A DNA stretch of 64,000 nucleotides from Caldilineaceae bacterium (lineage in GTDB: Bacteria; Chloroflexota; Anaerolineae; Caldilineales; Caldilineaceae), in NCBI GenBank assembly GCA_019637695.1, contig JAHBVG010000001.1, positions 1 through 64,000 of the forward strand, in the 5' to 3' direction. The notes beneath the pieces were generated by a model. That model made no database searches, was not told the DNA's origin, and saw nothing but the letters and a program-made list of their open reading frames with translations. Below, piece after piece: positions 34,187-42,925 of this stretch (within the stretch, counting starts at the first letter, position 1; every line of letters starts with the position of its first letter). Both the position numbers and the translations under genes were made by a program.

Positions 34187-35215
34187 TTACTCCTTACTCA
34201 TTCTCCCCTGCCAATGGATCTCGGCCCGATGGCGATTCTGCCGCCGCCACCGCAGCCCCACTGGATACCCGGCCATCTTGGCAACATCGCCCACCAGCCG
34301 GATCAGCGGAACCAGCGCCGCCGCTGCGATCCACGTGGCTGGGGATAGATCCGCGCCCAATCGCCCCAAGCGCCGCCACGGACGCGCACAGTAGGCGATG
34401 ACGCCAGCGAGCAGCCCCAGCCATCCTAGCGGGCGGGCGAAGAATCCCCACAGGGCGTGGCCGACCAAAGCAGGGATCAACACAAAATAGGTGATGTAGC
34501 GGATCAGATGACGTTTGCGCCAGAGATCGGCCTTTCCATCCCCGCGGGCGTAGCGATAGTATTGAGCCCAAAACGAACGCAACGACGTGCGCGGGCGGAA
34601 ATGGACCTGCGCCTCCGGCCTCCACACAAAGACGGTGGGGCAGTCGGCGCACTGCGCGTTGACGCGGAAATCGAAGATCAGATCCTCACAATAGTCGAGC
34701 CATTCTGGGTAGCCGCCGGCGCGTTGCCATGTTTCTTTGGTGAAAGCCACCGACCGGCTGCTGGGCAGGAAGGTCCGTTCATCGATCTCATCGGCCAGCG
34801 GCAACACTGTCGCCGCCATCGCCGTTTGAAAGATCCCCTCGGCATCGGGGACGAAAAACCCGGCAACGGCCTTCACCCGCCCGGATCGATCTTCCTCGAA
34901 AGGCGCAACCAACTCGGCCAGCCAGTGCGGGCTCAAACGCACGCCCGCATCCGTCGCCGCGAGGATCGGTCCACGCGCTGCGGCAATTGCCACGTTGCGT
35001 CCCCGGCTGATGTTCGCCCCCGGCTCCACGATCACGCGCAGGTTGGGCAAGCGCTCCCGATAGCTTTCCAGAATGGCGACAGTATTATCCCGGCTGCCGC
35101 CGTCGCAGATCACCACCTCATCCGGCAAACGCGTCTGCGCCGCCAGCGAATCGAGCAGCCGGCGCAGACTCTCCCCCTCATTATAAACTGTTGCGATCAC
35201 AGAGACAGTTGTCAT
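34187..35215 (-). CDS. Family 2 glycosyltransferase with C-terminal membrane helices
   Basis: Opens TTVSVIATVYNEGESLRRLLDSL; EVVICDGGSRDNT, GRNVAIAAARG and ILAATDAGVRL form the nucleotide-sugar site. The C-terminal part has three hydrophobic helices (ITYFVLIPALVGHALWGF; LGWLGLLAGVIAYCA; AAALVPLIRLVG), anchoring the enzyme to the membrane. Donor and acceptor are unknown. GGGAG lies just before the ATG at 35215; an ATG 9 bases earlier is the alternative. Its stop codon is inside a GAGTAAG heptad repeat. Confidence 0.85.
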   Translation of the reverse strand: MTTVSVIATVYNEGESLRRLLDSLAAQTRLPDEVVICDGGSRDNTVAILESYRERLPNLRVIVEPGANISRGRNVAIAAARGPILAATDAGVRLSPHWLAELVAPFEEDRSGRVKAVAGFFVPDAEGIFQTAMAATVLPLADEIDERTFLPSSRSVAFTKETWQRAGGYPEWLDYCEDLIFDFRVNAQCADCPTVFVWRPEAQVHFRPRTSLRSFWAQYYRYARGDGKADLWRKRHLIRYITYFVLIPALVGHALWGFFARPLGWLGLLAGVIAYCARPWRRLGRLGADLSPATWIAAAALVPLIRLVGDVAKMAGYPVGLRWRRQNRHRAEIHWQGRMSKE

Positions 35216-35259
35216 ATCTCCCATTCAAGATGGACGGCGGACCGCAGACGAAGGTGGGG

Positions 35260-35342
35260 CAGGTTGCAGGTTGCAGGTTTGCAAGCGATGAAGCGACAAT
35301 GCCCTCCCAGTCCCCAATCTCCAGTCCCCAATCCCTAATCAC
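35260..35342. repeat. Two heptad families side by side upstream of the glycosyltransferase
   Basis: GCAGGTT units (about 35258-35285) are followed by CCCCAGT/CCCCAAT/CTCCAGT units (35300-35342) that run into the 3' end of the KBL-type gene. Two different heptamers in one gap suggest repeated insertion or amplification. Confidence 0.7.
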
Positions 35343-36522
35343 CCACTACCCCCAACTCGCGCCCCACTTTTTCAAACGCGGCCAGCCCGATTTCCAGATC
35401 CTCGCGGCGGTGGGCGGCAGAATTCATCACGCGGATGCGCGCCTTCCCTTGCGGCACTGTAGGGAAGCCAATCGCCATGGCGAAGACGCCCTCCTCGAAA
35501 AGACGGCGGCTGAACTGCTGGGCCAGCGGCGCTTCGCCCAGCATCACCGGCACGATGGGGGTCTGCGAATGGCCGGTGTCAAAGCCCATCTTCTGCATGG
35601 CTTCTTTGAAGAGCCTGGCGTTCTCCCACAGCGTCTTCACCCGATCTTCGGATTCTTGCAGCATGAGGGTGGCCTCGATACAGGCCGCCACATCGGGGAC
35701 GGTCATGGCGCTGGAGAAGAGAAAGGGCCGCCCGCGTTGGCGTAGCCATTCGACGATAACGGCGCGCCCGGCTACCATGCCGCCGACGACGCCAAAGGCT
35801 TTGCTCATGGTGCCGATCTCCACATCCACGCGGCCATGCAGATCAAAGTGATCGACGATGCCGCGCCCACCCCGCCCCAGGACGCCTTCGCCGTGGGCGT
35901 CGTCCACCATGATGAGGCAGCCAAATTCCTCGGCAATGGCGACGATCTGATCGAGCGGGGCAATGTCGCCGTCCATGCTGAAGACGCCATCGGTGACGAT
36001 TAACCTGCGTCCCGTTGTCGGATTTTCGGTCAGCTTGCGGCGCAGATCGTCCACATCGGCGTGGGCGTAGCGGATGGTCGCGGCGCGGCTGAGGCGGCAG
36101 GCGTCGATGATGCTGGCATGGTTCAACTCGTCGGAGAAGATGAGATCCTCGCGCCCCACCAGCGCGGGGATGGTAGCCAGGTTGGCGGTAAATCCACTCT
36201 GAAAGGTGATGCAGGCTTCGGCTTTTTTGAACTCGGCCAGCCGTCGCTCCAATTCCACATGCAGCGACATTGTCCCGGCGATGGTGCGCACCGCGCCAGG
36301 GCCAATGCCATAGCGGTCGATGGCCGCTTTGGCCGCTTGGCGCAGCCGCGGATGGTTAGCCAGCCCCAAATAGTTGTTGGCGCAGAAATTGAGCATCCCC
36401 CGCCCATCAATGGTCACCCAGGCATCCATGGGCGAATCGATGGTGCGGATGGTGGTGTAGAGGCCAGCTTCCTTGAGGTAAGCCAATTCCTCTTCGATCC
36501 AGGCGACGCTGTTTTCGGCCAT
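35335..36522 (-). CDS. Glycine C-acetyltransferase / 8-amino-7-oxononanoate synthase family (alpha-oxoamine synthase)
   Basis: PLP enzyme of about 395 residues. [64 protein letters not shown] and the PLP lysine in [12 protein letters not shown] are all standard. It joins an acyl-CoA to an amino acid with CO2 loss. The overall look fits KBL (2-amino-3-ketobutyrate CoA ligase) best, but no threonine dehydrogenase gene is near. I chose the ATG at 36522. Confidence 0.9.
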   Translation of the reverse strand: MAENSVAWIEEELAYLKEAGLYTTIRTIDSPMDAWVTIDGRGMLNFCANNYLGLANHPRLRQAAKAAIDRYGIGPGAVRTIAGTMSLHVELERRLAEFKKAEACITFQSGFTANLATIPALVGREDLIFSDELNHASIIDACRLSRAATIRYAHADVDDLRRKLTENPTTGRRLIVTDGVFSMDGDIAPLDQIVAIAEEFGCLIMVDDAHGEGVLGRGGRGIVDHFDLHGRVDVEIGTMSKAFGVVGGMVAGRAVIVEWLRQRGRPFLFSSAMTVPDVAACIEATLMLQESEDRVKTLWENARLFKEAMQKMGFDTGHSQTPIVPVMLGEAPLAQQFSRRLFEEGVFAMAIGFPTVPQGKARIRVMNSAAHRREDLEIGLAAFEKVGRELGVVGD

Positions 36523-36578
36523 GATCGGCTCCTTATTGCATGTTGCGTGGATGATTGTCACTTGCAAATCTGCAACTC

Positions 36579-36655
36579 TTAGTTGCGGATGGCTTCTATG
36601 AGCGCTTGTTCGAGTAGATCGGTGACATTCAGATTCGTTGCCATTCTATTTCCAT
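36579..36655 (-). pseudogene. C-terminal remnant of a nucleotidyltransferase-like gene (copy A)
   Basis: A 21-codon tail, [21 protein letters not shown], is preceded in frame by an immediate stop. The [13 protein letters not shown] signature matches the last residues of the remnant at 40175-40352 with one conservative change. It lies just past the helicase gene. It is too short to be a working protein. Confidence 0.6.
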
Positions 36656-36704
36656 CCTAGCTGGGAAGCGAACGGGATGCAAATGGACGCAGTATGCCGC
36701 GCCC

Positions 36705-38783
36705 TTACAATAGCATCTCCAAATGGATGCGCAAGCCTGGCGCGGGGTGGATGATCTCTGCCTGACGGTAGAGGATCTCGAAGAGCGGCAAATCACAAGC
36801 GTCGATCATCGCCTGTTCCGCCACCGTTGGCGGCAGCAACTTGTGGAAGCGCCCCATCTCCAGGAAAGGCTCGATATGAGGCAGCAATCGATGTAGCCCG
36901 ATCTGGGCATCGGCCCGATTCCATGTAGGCAGCCGGGGCAGCGGGCCAGGGATGAAGAGACAGTGCGCATTGACCGTGGTAACGGGGGCGCTGTCCTCGT
37001 GAATGGCGAAGTAGGGTTGTAACATCTCGGCCAGCATCTCTCCGTAGACATCGCCCCAAAAGTGGAAGAGCCAGCTCCCTTCCGCCACGGGGATCAGCGC
37101 CATTTGATGCGGCGCAAATCCCAGATAGCGGGCGACGGCCTGGCTCATGTCGAGGGAGACGGCGAAAGGCGCGGCGGCGAAACGCAGATTCTCCACAGGT
37201 AGACCGTCAACGGGGCGCACGCCCACCCGATAGCGATCGCGCCAGACCACCCTCAGCGTTCGTCCGCCCAATTGCACAGTTTCCCCAACTTGAAAGCGCC
37301 CCTCACTCTGCGCCAGAACGCGCCCGCTGTAGGCGTCCACCAACTGCACGGCCAACGGATCGCCGCCGATGTTACTGTAGATCTCGTGGGCGTCGAGCAA
37401 CTCATCCAGAGCAGGGCCAGCGCGCCATTCGCCGGGGCGTCCTCGGCGCAGGTATTGAGTGCGCACAAGTTCATCGAGGATCTGGCGCAGGGTCTCATCC
37501 TCGATTTCAGTGGGCGCGACCCTGCGCAGATCGGCCAGACGCAGTCCACCGGTTGGGCTTTGCTTGAGGATGCTGAAACTCTGTTGGACCAGCACCGAAG
37601 GCGAGAGATAGGCTTTGGGGTGCAGATCCCAGATCGTATCCTCGCGACCGATGATCTCAATCAGCGCCTGACATTGGACTTCTTCCAGCGGCGAGCGGGG
37701 CAGACAGAGGACACGGGTGATCGCCGTCCTTCGTCCGCCGCGCCCGATGCGCTGGAGGAAGGAGGTAAGGCTGGGCGGCGCGCCGATGAGCGCTACATCG
37801 TCGATGCTGCCGATGTCGATGCCCAATTCGAGCGTGGATGTACAGACGCAAAGGGCGACGCTGGCCTCGGCGAAGCCCTGTTCTACCTCCAGCCGCAACG
37901 CCGGATCGAGGTTGGAATAGTGGGTGAAGATGGCCGCATCAAAGGGCAGGTGGGCGCGCAGATAGGCGGCGGTCTGCTCCACTTCGGCGCGGGTGTTGCA
38001 GAAGATCAGCGACTTGCGGATCTGTTCCTCGCCGCCGGCGCGCAAGGCCAGCGCCGTTACCAGATCATCCAACCCAACCATGGGCTGGATCTGCGCAAGG
38101 ATCTGCCGTGCGCCGGGAACGCGCACAATCTGCGCGACACGGTCATCGCTCAAATAGCGCGCCGCCGTCCCTTCCGGATCGGGCAGGGTGGCGGAGAGTG
38201 TAACGCGCTGAAGCGGGACAAACTCCCGATCCGTTTCCTGGCTGCGGTAGCGGCGCACATGCTCAATGCGGGCGAGCAGACAGCGCAGATGATCCCCGCG
38301 CGGGCTGCCGTCAAAGAGGTGGATCTCGTCGAGGACGACAGCGCGCAGATCCGCCAAGATCCGCGGCGCACGTGTGAGCAGCGAATCGGTCGACTCTGGC
38401 GTGGTGATGAGCAGGGTGGGCGGATTCGCCGTGGAGACCGGTCCTGTGTCGCCGCTCTTCATGGCAAGGGCGATGTGCAGCGCCGCCAACGGCTCTTTCA
38501 GCCGTTCATAGAGATCGCGGACCAATGCGCGCGTGGGGCAGATGTAGAGGATGCGCAACCCCGGCATGGCAGGTGAGATCGTTGCTACGCAGTGGCGTTC
38601 CACCAGCGGAGCGACCGCGGCCTCCGTCTTCCCAGACGCTGTGGCCGAGATCACAAGTACATTTTCCCCATCCAAAATCGGCGGGATGGCGGCCAACTGC
38701 ACTGGTGTAAAGTTACCGTGGCGGGCGAAGAAGGGTGTCCACGTGCGGAGGAGGTGTGATTTGAGGGAGAGGGGATCGATCAT
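36705..38783 (-). CDS. Lhr/BrxHI-like DEAD/DEAH-box helicase
   Basis: A 692-residue SF2 helicase. Q-motif region FTPVQLAAIPPIL, Walker A SATASGKTEAA, Ia CPTRALVRDL, Ib TTPES, Walker B LDEIH, III SATLPD, then domain 2 with FCNTRAEVEQTAAYL, ELGIDIGSIDDVALIG and QRIGRGGRR (motif VI). A C-terminal winged-helix and RNA/DNA-clamp region follows, as in Lhr proteins. Its ATG overlaps the stop of the upstream P-loop ATPase (ATGA). In type 2 BREX, brxD is followed by brxHI in just this way; here the rest of BREX is absent, so a stand-alone role is inferred. Confidence 0.85.
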   Translation of the reverse strand: MIDPLSLKSHLLRTWTPFFARHGNFTPVQLAAIPPILDGENVLVISATASGKTEAAVAPLVERHCVATISPAMPGLRILYICPTRALVRDLYERLKEPLAALHIALAMKSGDTGPVSTANPPTLLITTPESTDSLLTRAPRILADLRAVVLDEIHLFDGSPRGDHLRCLLARIEHVRRYRSQETDREFVPLQRVTLSATLPDPEGTAARYLSDDRVAQIVRVPGARQILAQIQPMVGLDDLVTALALRAGGEEQIRKSLIFCNTRAEVEQTAAYLRAHLPFDAAIFTHYSNLDPALRLEVEQGFAEASVALCVCTSTLELGIDIGSIDDVALIGAPPSLTSFLQRIGRGGRRTAITRVLCLPRSPLEEVQCQALIEIIGREDTIWDLHPKAYLSPSVLVQQSFSILKQSPTGGLRLADLRRVAPTEIEDETLRQILDELVRTQYLRRGRPGEWRAGPALDELLDAHEIYSNIGGDPLAVQLVDAYSGRVLAQSEGRFQVGETVQLGGRTLRVVWRDRYRVGVRPVDGLPVENLRFAAAPFAVSLDMSQAVARYLGFAPHQMALIPVAEGSWLFHFWGDVYGEMLAEMLQPYFAIHEDSAPVTTVNAHCLFIPGPLPRLPTWNRADAQIGLHRLLPHIEPFLEMGRFHKLLPPTVAEQAMIDACDLPLFEILYRQAEIIHPAPGLRIHLEMLL

Positions 38784-40168
38784 CTCATCTGGTTGCGCAG
38801 TTCATCCAATAGGGTGGCGGCGTTATACTCTGCATACAAATAGAGCAGATCAAACAGTTCCACGGCCAGGCGCACGACGCCGCGGATGCTGAGACGGTTA
38901 TTGCGCATGCCCAGGGCGAGGTGTTCCGCTGCGCCGCGGCGAATCTGGCGCTGGCGTTCGTCGATTTCGTAGCCGTACGCCTGGGCGTGGTAATTCATCA
39001 CCCCTTCAAGGAAGTGGCCGATCTCCTGGGGCGAATGGTGCGGATCGAGTTCGAGGATCTGATCTTCGCCCAGCCAATCTTCTAGCGGCATGCGGTTGTC
39101 GCTGCGGGTGACGGTGAAGAGAAAGAAGAGCGATTGGCGATCCCCATAGGAGAGCGGGTAGTCGCGAAAGCGATGTTGGGGCAGATCGGCGCCGTTGACC
39201 TGCGAGCCATCCTCGCCCAGCGCGGCATGGATGACACCGCTGAAGAAGAGGCTGGCCTTGGGCCGTTGATAGGCGTTGAGTAGGGAGTAACTTTCGGCTT
39301 CGTCGATGAGAATGCAGAGTCCACTGTAGCCGGCCAGCCGCGCCAGCACGCTGACGCCGCTGAGCAGATAGGCGATCTGGCGAGCGTTGTTCCCCACCCG
39401 ATAGATGCTGGGGAAGCGGATGCCGCGCGGCGTGGCCCGGTTCATCAACGTGACGCGGCGACCGCCCATCAGCCAGTTCTCCCAGGCAGTCCGCTGTCGC
39501 GAGGAGGTAATCTTGCTGAGCGCCGTCGCCGTCACCGTCAGTGGATCGTCTTCCACCGAGGCAAGATCCTTCAACGTTTCTCGCAGCCGTGGCACAGAGG
39601 CGATCTCTTCAAGCAAAGGTCCCAATCCGCGTTCGTCGCTGTCGGGGTAGCGCAGATTACGCATGAGGCTACCGTAGATGTCAAAGGCGCGGTGTGGGGG
39701 TAGTTCGAGCAGATCGAGGCTGGTGGCGGCGACCAGAAAGCGTCGATCCAACGCCTCGCGCGCCGTCAACTCGACAATGTGGCTCTTGCCATACCCATAC
39801 TCGCCGATAATGGCGCGCACCGCTCCTCCTCCGCTGTGCGCCTGCACCAATCCCTCGCTCAGGCTGGCCCGCTCCTTTTCCAGGCCGATGGTCAACTCGC
39901 GGATATGCTGGGCTGGCGCTACACCCACGCGCAGCACCTCGATCAACTGGCGCGCGTCCCATTGGGTCGGCGGCATGGGGATGGGCGCATAGGAAGGGGC
40001 GGCAGCGATCAATGGTTTCTCCTCTGGATGCTGACCGTTGAACTCCTGGCGCGGGCGACGAAAGCGCAGGCCGTTCTCAAAGCGCACCAACCACTCAGCG
40101 CCGTTGCGATACTGCGCAATCACCTGTCCTCGCCCATATTGCGGATGTTCGACGGTTTCACCAATCAT
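38780..40168 (-). CDS. DUF2791/BrxD-like P-loop ATPase, copy 1
   Basis: A 462-residue protein. It begins with a short beta domain (GETVEHPQYGRGQVIAQY, a CarD/UvrD-tudor-like start), then Walker A IGEYGYGKSHIVEL at about 125 and Walker B GLCILIDEAESYSLL at about 270. The Walker A form GxYGxGKSH is typical of BREX-type ATP-binding proteins (DUF2791). It lies directly before the helicase with a 4-base overlap. It presumably acts with the helicase on DNA; substrate and partners are unknown. Confidence 0.8.
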   Translation of the reverse strand: MIGETVEHPQYGRGQVIAQYRNGAEWLVRFENGLRFRRPRQEFNGQHPEEKPLIAAAPSYAPIPMPPTQWDARQLIEVLRVGVAPAQHIRELTIGLEKERASLSEGLVQAHSGGGAVRAIIGEYGYGKSHIVELTAREALDRRFLVAATSLDLLELPPHRAFDIYGSLMRNLRYPDSDERGLGPLLEEIASVPRLRETLKDLASVEDDPLTVTATALSKITSSRQRTAWENWLMGGRRVTLMNRATPRGIRFPSIYRVGNNARQIAYLLSGVSVLARLAGYSGLCILIDEAESYSLLNAYQRPKASLFFSGVIHAALGEDGSQVNGADLPQHRFRDYPLSYGDRQSLFFLFTVTRSDNRMPLEDWLGEDQILELDPHHSPQEIGHFLEGVMNYHAQAYGYEIDERQRQIRRGAAEHLALGMRNNRLSIRGVVRLAVELFDLLYLYAEYNAATLLDELRNQMR

Positions 40169-40174
40169 AAAAAG

Positions 40175-40352
40175 TTACTCTTCACGTGTTGCTTCAATCA
40201 GGGCCTGCTCCAGCAGATCGGAGACATTCAGTTCGGCGGCCCATGTCCGCAAGTACGCTTGCCAAGGAACCACCGACACAATACGGTGCGCCGACATCTT
40301 CCAAAGCCTCAATGACGAGCAGAGCCACTTCTTGTAGCAATAGGTCATTCAT
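40175..40352 (-). pseudogene. Nucleotidyltransferase-like gene, middle deleted (copy B)
   Basis: The N-terminal piece MNDLLLQEVALLVIEALEDV then GAPYCVGGSLAS is the usual start of small AbiEii/MNT-like nucleotidyltransferases. After that the frame breaks; in another frame the piece AYLRTWAAELNVSDLLEQAL is the normal end of such proteins. More than 100 residues with the catalytic Asp pair are absent. Its ATG overlaps the stop of the 101-aa gene by 8 bases, so the pair was once an operon like many nucleotidyltransferase partners. Confidence 0.7.
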
Positions 40353-40650
40353 TTTGCGCCTGTTCAGATAGATTGTCGCCAGCAGATATGTGGGCAGCCA
40401 GTTCTGGGCCAAGTAGCATCTCAGCAAGGCGACGGCGCAGTTCTACCTCTGTTGCCTCTGGGTGTCTTCGCCGCAAGCCGCTCATTGCCAACGTGCGCGC
40501 CATCCGATGAAGTCCCGCCATCATCTCCATCTTTCGCCATGTCGGCGCTTCCCGGTAAAACTTGAACTGCATTGCCTCGATCTCCGGCGACGTATCCATG
40601 TGCATTTCGCGCCAGGTCGGCAGTCTGCGCATTTTCATCAGTACACCCAT
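40345..40650 (-). CDS. Small helical protein, partner of the lost nucleotidyltransferase
   Basis: A 101-residue protein starting immediately at the stop of ATPase copy 2 (TGAATG). The core TSPEIEAMQFKFYREAPTWRKM, RTLAMSGLRRRHPEA and RRRLAEMLLGPELAA resembles a small family found next to nucleotidyltransferase genes in Chloroflexota and Cyanobacteria. The function is unknown; it may be an antitoxin or a regulator. Starts at internal ATGs (40638 and nearby) are possible. Confidence 0.65.
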   Translation of the reverse strand: MGVLMKMRRLPTWREMHMDTSPEIEAMQFKFYREAPTWRKMEMMAGLHRMARTLAMSGLRRRHPEATEVELRRRLAEMLLGPELAAHISAGDNLSEQAQNE

Positions 40651-41952
40651 TCAATAGGGCGGCGTCTCGCCGCCGCTCAGCATGTCCACCTGGCCGCGGA
40701 TGATAGCGACAGATTCGCCTTCGGTGAGGAGATGCTCTTCGCCGGCATGTTGGCGCGCCAGTTCGCTCACAAAGGACTTGACAAAGAGGCGGCGGTGGCT
40801 GACATCCAAAAAGACATCGCGCGCCACGTTAGCCAGGATCACCGCATTGGCGTGCTGGATCTGGTGATCTAACGCCGTCTCAAAGGCCATCTCGTAAATG
40901 GGGATCAGCTTTTCGCCAATCGCCAGCATCAGATCGTTCTCGTCAAGATCCAGGTGTTCGAGGCTGATCTGCGGGCTAAAGTGGTTGGATCGGGAAAAGC
41001 GACCCGGCGCGCGCACACGCTGTTGTAGGGCCGGATAGCGCGGCACCACGTCGTTGATGAATTGGGGCGGCACGGCGTAGATGAACATGGCGCCGGGCAG
41101 ATCCTCGCGGGTGCGGTCGATCACCTCGCGCAGGTTGTCGGTCGCCAGTTTTTCGGCAGCGCCGCCGATGCTCGCCATGCGATCTACTTCGTCGAAGAGA
41201 AGGATCAAGCCGCCGTAGGAGAGGGCGCGGATGGTCTGCACCAGCGAGCGCAACATGCGGAAGGCATTGGGCCGTGTGATCTTGCCAGTGACGCCCACCT
41301 CGCGCAGAATCTTGGTATCGTCGGGCGTGGTGGCGGAGCCCATCAGCCAGCGCGTGAGCGAATCTTGGCGTTCTTCCTGTTCGCGAATCAGCGCCTCGAA
41401 GTAGGCGAGGATGGCGTTTTTGTAGGCCAGGCTGTCGATGGGCGTCGCTTCCAGCGTATCCACGAGGCCGGTGTAATTAGGATGACTGGCAGTCTCCAGG
41501 CTGAGATCCCCGCCCACAAAGCGGCGCAGCGTGCCCTCTAAAAAGCGGGTCAGTCCCTGCTCATCGCTGATCGATTCGTCCTCTTCATGCCAGATCAGGT
41601 TGCGCGCCACAGCCGCATAGACCAGCCGCTGATCGTTGTAGGGCGTCTCCACCGGGCTGAGATCCACTTTAGCGACGGCAAATCCTCGGCTCCACGCCCG
41701 ATCGCGCAGGCAATAGAGGAAGTGCGATTTGCCGCTGCCATAATCGCCCACCACCATCTTGTAGGCGCCGCCGCCATCCTGAAGGTAGGAGGAAAGATAG
41801 TAGTCATCCAACGCGTTGAGCAGCGAAAGGTTGCCCACATTGAAATGGTGGACGCCTCGTGCTGGCGGCGTGCCTGTACTGCCCAGCACTTCCACAATGT
41901 GACGCGCTAGTGGACGCGAAAGTGTAGCCGTTTCGTTACCGTTACTTGCCAT
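40651..41952 (-). CDS. DUF2791/BrxD-like P-loop ATPase, copy 2
   Basis: A 433-residue protein. It has Walker A VVGDYGSGKSHFLYCL at about 73, then YAAVARNLIWHEEDE, Walker B LILLFDEVDRMASIG at about 255 and a sensor-like PGAMFIYAVPP. It resembles copy 1 in the core but lacks the N-terminal beta domain and is only distantly similar. The stop touches the start of the 101-aa gene and the start overlaps the Rpn-like gene by 11 bases. Two different such ATPases in one operon are unusual. Confidence 0.8.
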   Translation of the reverse strand: MASNGNETATLSRPLARHIVEVLGSTGTPPARGVHHFNVGNLSLLNALDDYYLSSYLQDGGGAYKMVVGDYGSGKSHFLYCLRDRAWSRGFAVAKVDLSPVETPYNDQRLVYAAVARNLIWHEEDESISDEQGLTRFLEGTLRRFVGGDLSLETASHPNYTGLVDTLEATPIDSLAYKNAILAYFEALIREQEERQDSLTRWLMGSATTPDDTKILREVGVTGKITRPNAFRMLRSLVQTIRALSYGGLILLFDEVDRMASIGGAAEKLATDNLREVIDRTREDLPGAMFIYAVPPQFINDVVPRYPALQQRVRAPGRFSRSNHFSPQISLEHLDLDENDLMLAIGEKLIPIYEMAFETALDHQIQHANAVILANVARDVFLDVSHRRLFVKSFVSELARQHAGEEHLLTEGESVAIIRGQVDMLSGGETPPY

Positions 41953-42922
41953 CGTTTGCAGCCTGTTCCACTTCTTGGAGTGATGTCGCCGTTAAGGAGA
42001 GTTCAAAGAGCCGGTTTAGCTCCTCAAGCGAGAGAGACTGAATCTGCAACACCAACCGTACCGGTACGGCCTCGAAGCGATGTTCCAGCAGGCTCAGAAG
42101 CAACGCCTGGGCTTCTTCCTGGCGGCCTTCTTGACGGCCTTCTTGACGGCCCTCTTGGCGACCCTCTTGGCGACCTTCTTGGCGGCCTTCTTGGCGGCCT
42201 TTTTCAATGCCGCGCTGCTCTGCTTCTTCCAACCACTCATCAAAGAACGTGTTTGTCTGCATCATATCGATCTCCTTGCGGAACATCTCGCGCACAAATT
42301 CTTTGTCGAAATAGCGACCGGCCAGCAGCGCTACCAGGGAAAGCAGCAATGTCCGCCGTTCCAGTTGTGGCTCTGTTTGCGCCAACGCTTTCGCTGTTTC
42401 CAGCGTTTCGACAGTGGGCGATGGCACAATTTCGAGCAGATAAGGCGCCAGCGGCGCCAATTCACCAGAGCGGATCTGCGCTTCGTAATCCTGGATCCAA
42501 ATGTCAGTGTACGTGAACCGATTCATCACCCGCCCGTCCACCTGGACGACATACTCAGGTGCAGGTCGGCGCTCTACCTCTCTCCGCTCTGAGTATACCA
42601 CGACGGTAATCACCTCCATACCCATGCGGTCGGTCAGTTCCCCAGAGTAGACGAAGAGCGTGCGCGGCACGTCGGCACGATGACGGGCGTAGTATTCAAC
42701 ATGCAATGCCTGCTCCACCTCTCGGCCCTGCTCTTCGGTAGAGATGATCATCACCGTGTCCACAGGACGGGTGGGGAGGTTGATCTCGACGTTCTCCTCC
42801 ACGCTGATCAGCCGCACCGGTTGATTGGGAAAGGTCAACCGCAGCAGCAGATCGGCGTACTTGCGGAAGAGCAACTTGCTAACCCGGTCAATGGGCGTGG
42901 TTAACTCGTTGTATTGCGCCAA
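41942..42922 (-). CDS. Rpn/YhgA-like (PD-(D/E)XK superfamily) protein with GRQE tandem repeats
   Basis: A 326-residue protein. The N-terminal ~130 residues resemble Rpn/DUF4351-type putative nucleases: LLRLTFPNQPVRLISVEENVE, RPVDTVMIIS and ALHVEYYAR. The usual HxEFQ catalytic end is HVEYY here, so activity is doubtful. A coiled segment then runs EKGRQEGRQEG with seven GRQE units encoded by 12-base repeats. A C-terminal helix (LTATSLQEVEQAA) closes it. The gene lies in the middle of the ATPase/helicase operon; such genes move easily, so it may be a passenger. Confidence 0.75.
   Translation of the reverse strand: MAQYNELTTPIDRVSKLLFRKYADLLLRLTFPNQPVRLISVEENVEINLPTRPVDTVMIISTEEQGREVEQALHVEYYARHRADVPRTLFVYSGELTDRMGMEVITVVVYSERREVERRPAPEYVVQVDGRVMNRFTYTDIWIQDYEAQIRSGELAPLAPYLLEIVPSPTVETLETAKALAQTEPQLERRTLLLSLVALLAGRYFDKEFVREMFRKEIDMMQTNTFFDEWLEEAEQRGIEKGRQEGRQEGRQEGRQEGRQEGRQEGRQEEAQALLLSLLEHRFEAVPVRLVLQIQSLSLEELNRLFELSLTATSLQEVEQAANDGK
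42114..42204. repeat. 12-bp tandem repeats in the Rpn-like gene
   Basis: Seven imperfect 12-base units (GGCCGTCAAGAA type on the coding strand) encode GRQE. The unit is a multiple of three, so changes in copy number would lengthen or shorten the coiled segment without frameshift. Confidence 0.85.
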
Positions 42923-42925
42923 GGA

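Noticed and set aside
37272..38576. Plus-strand frame opposite the helicase
   Set aside because: All helicase motifs are on the minus strand; this frame has no domain and no start signal.
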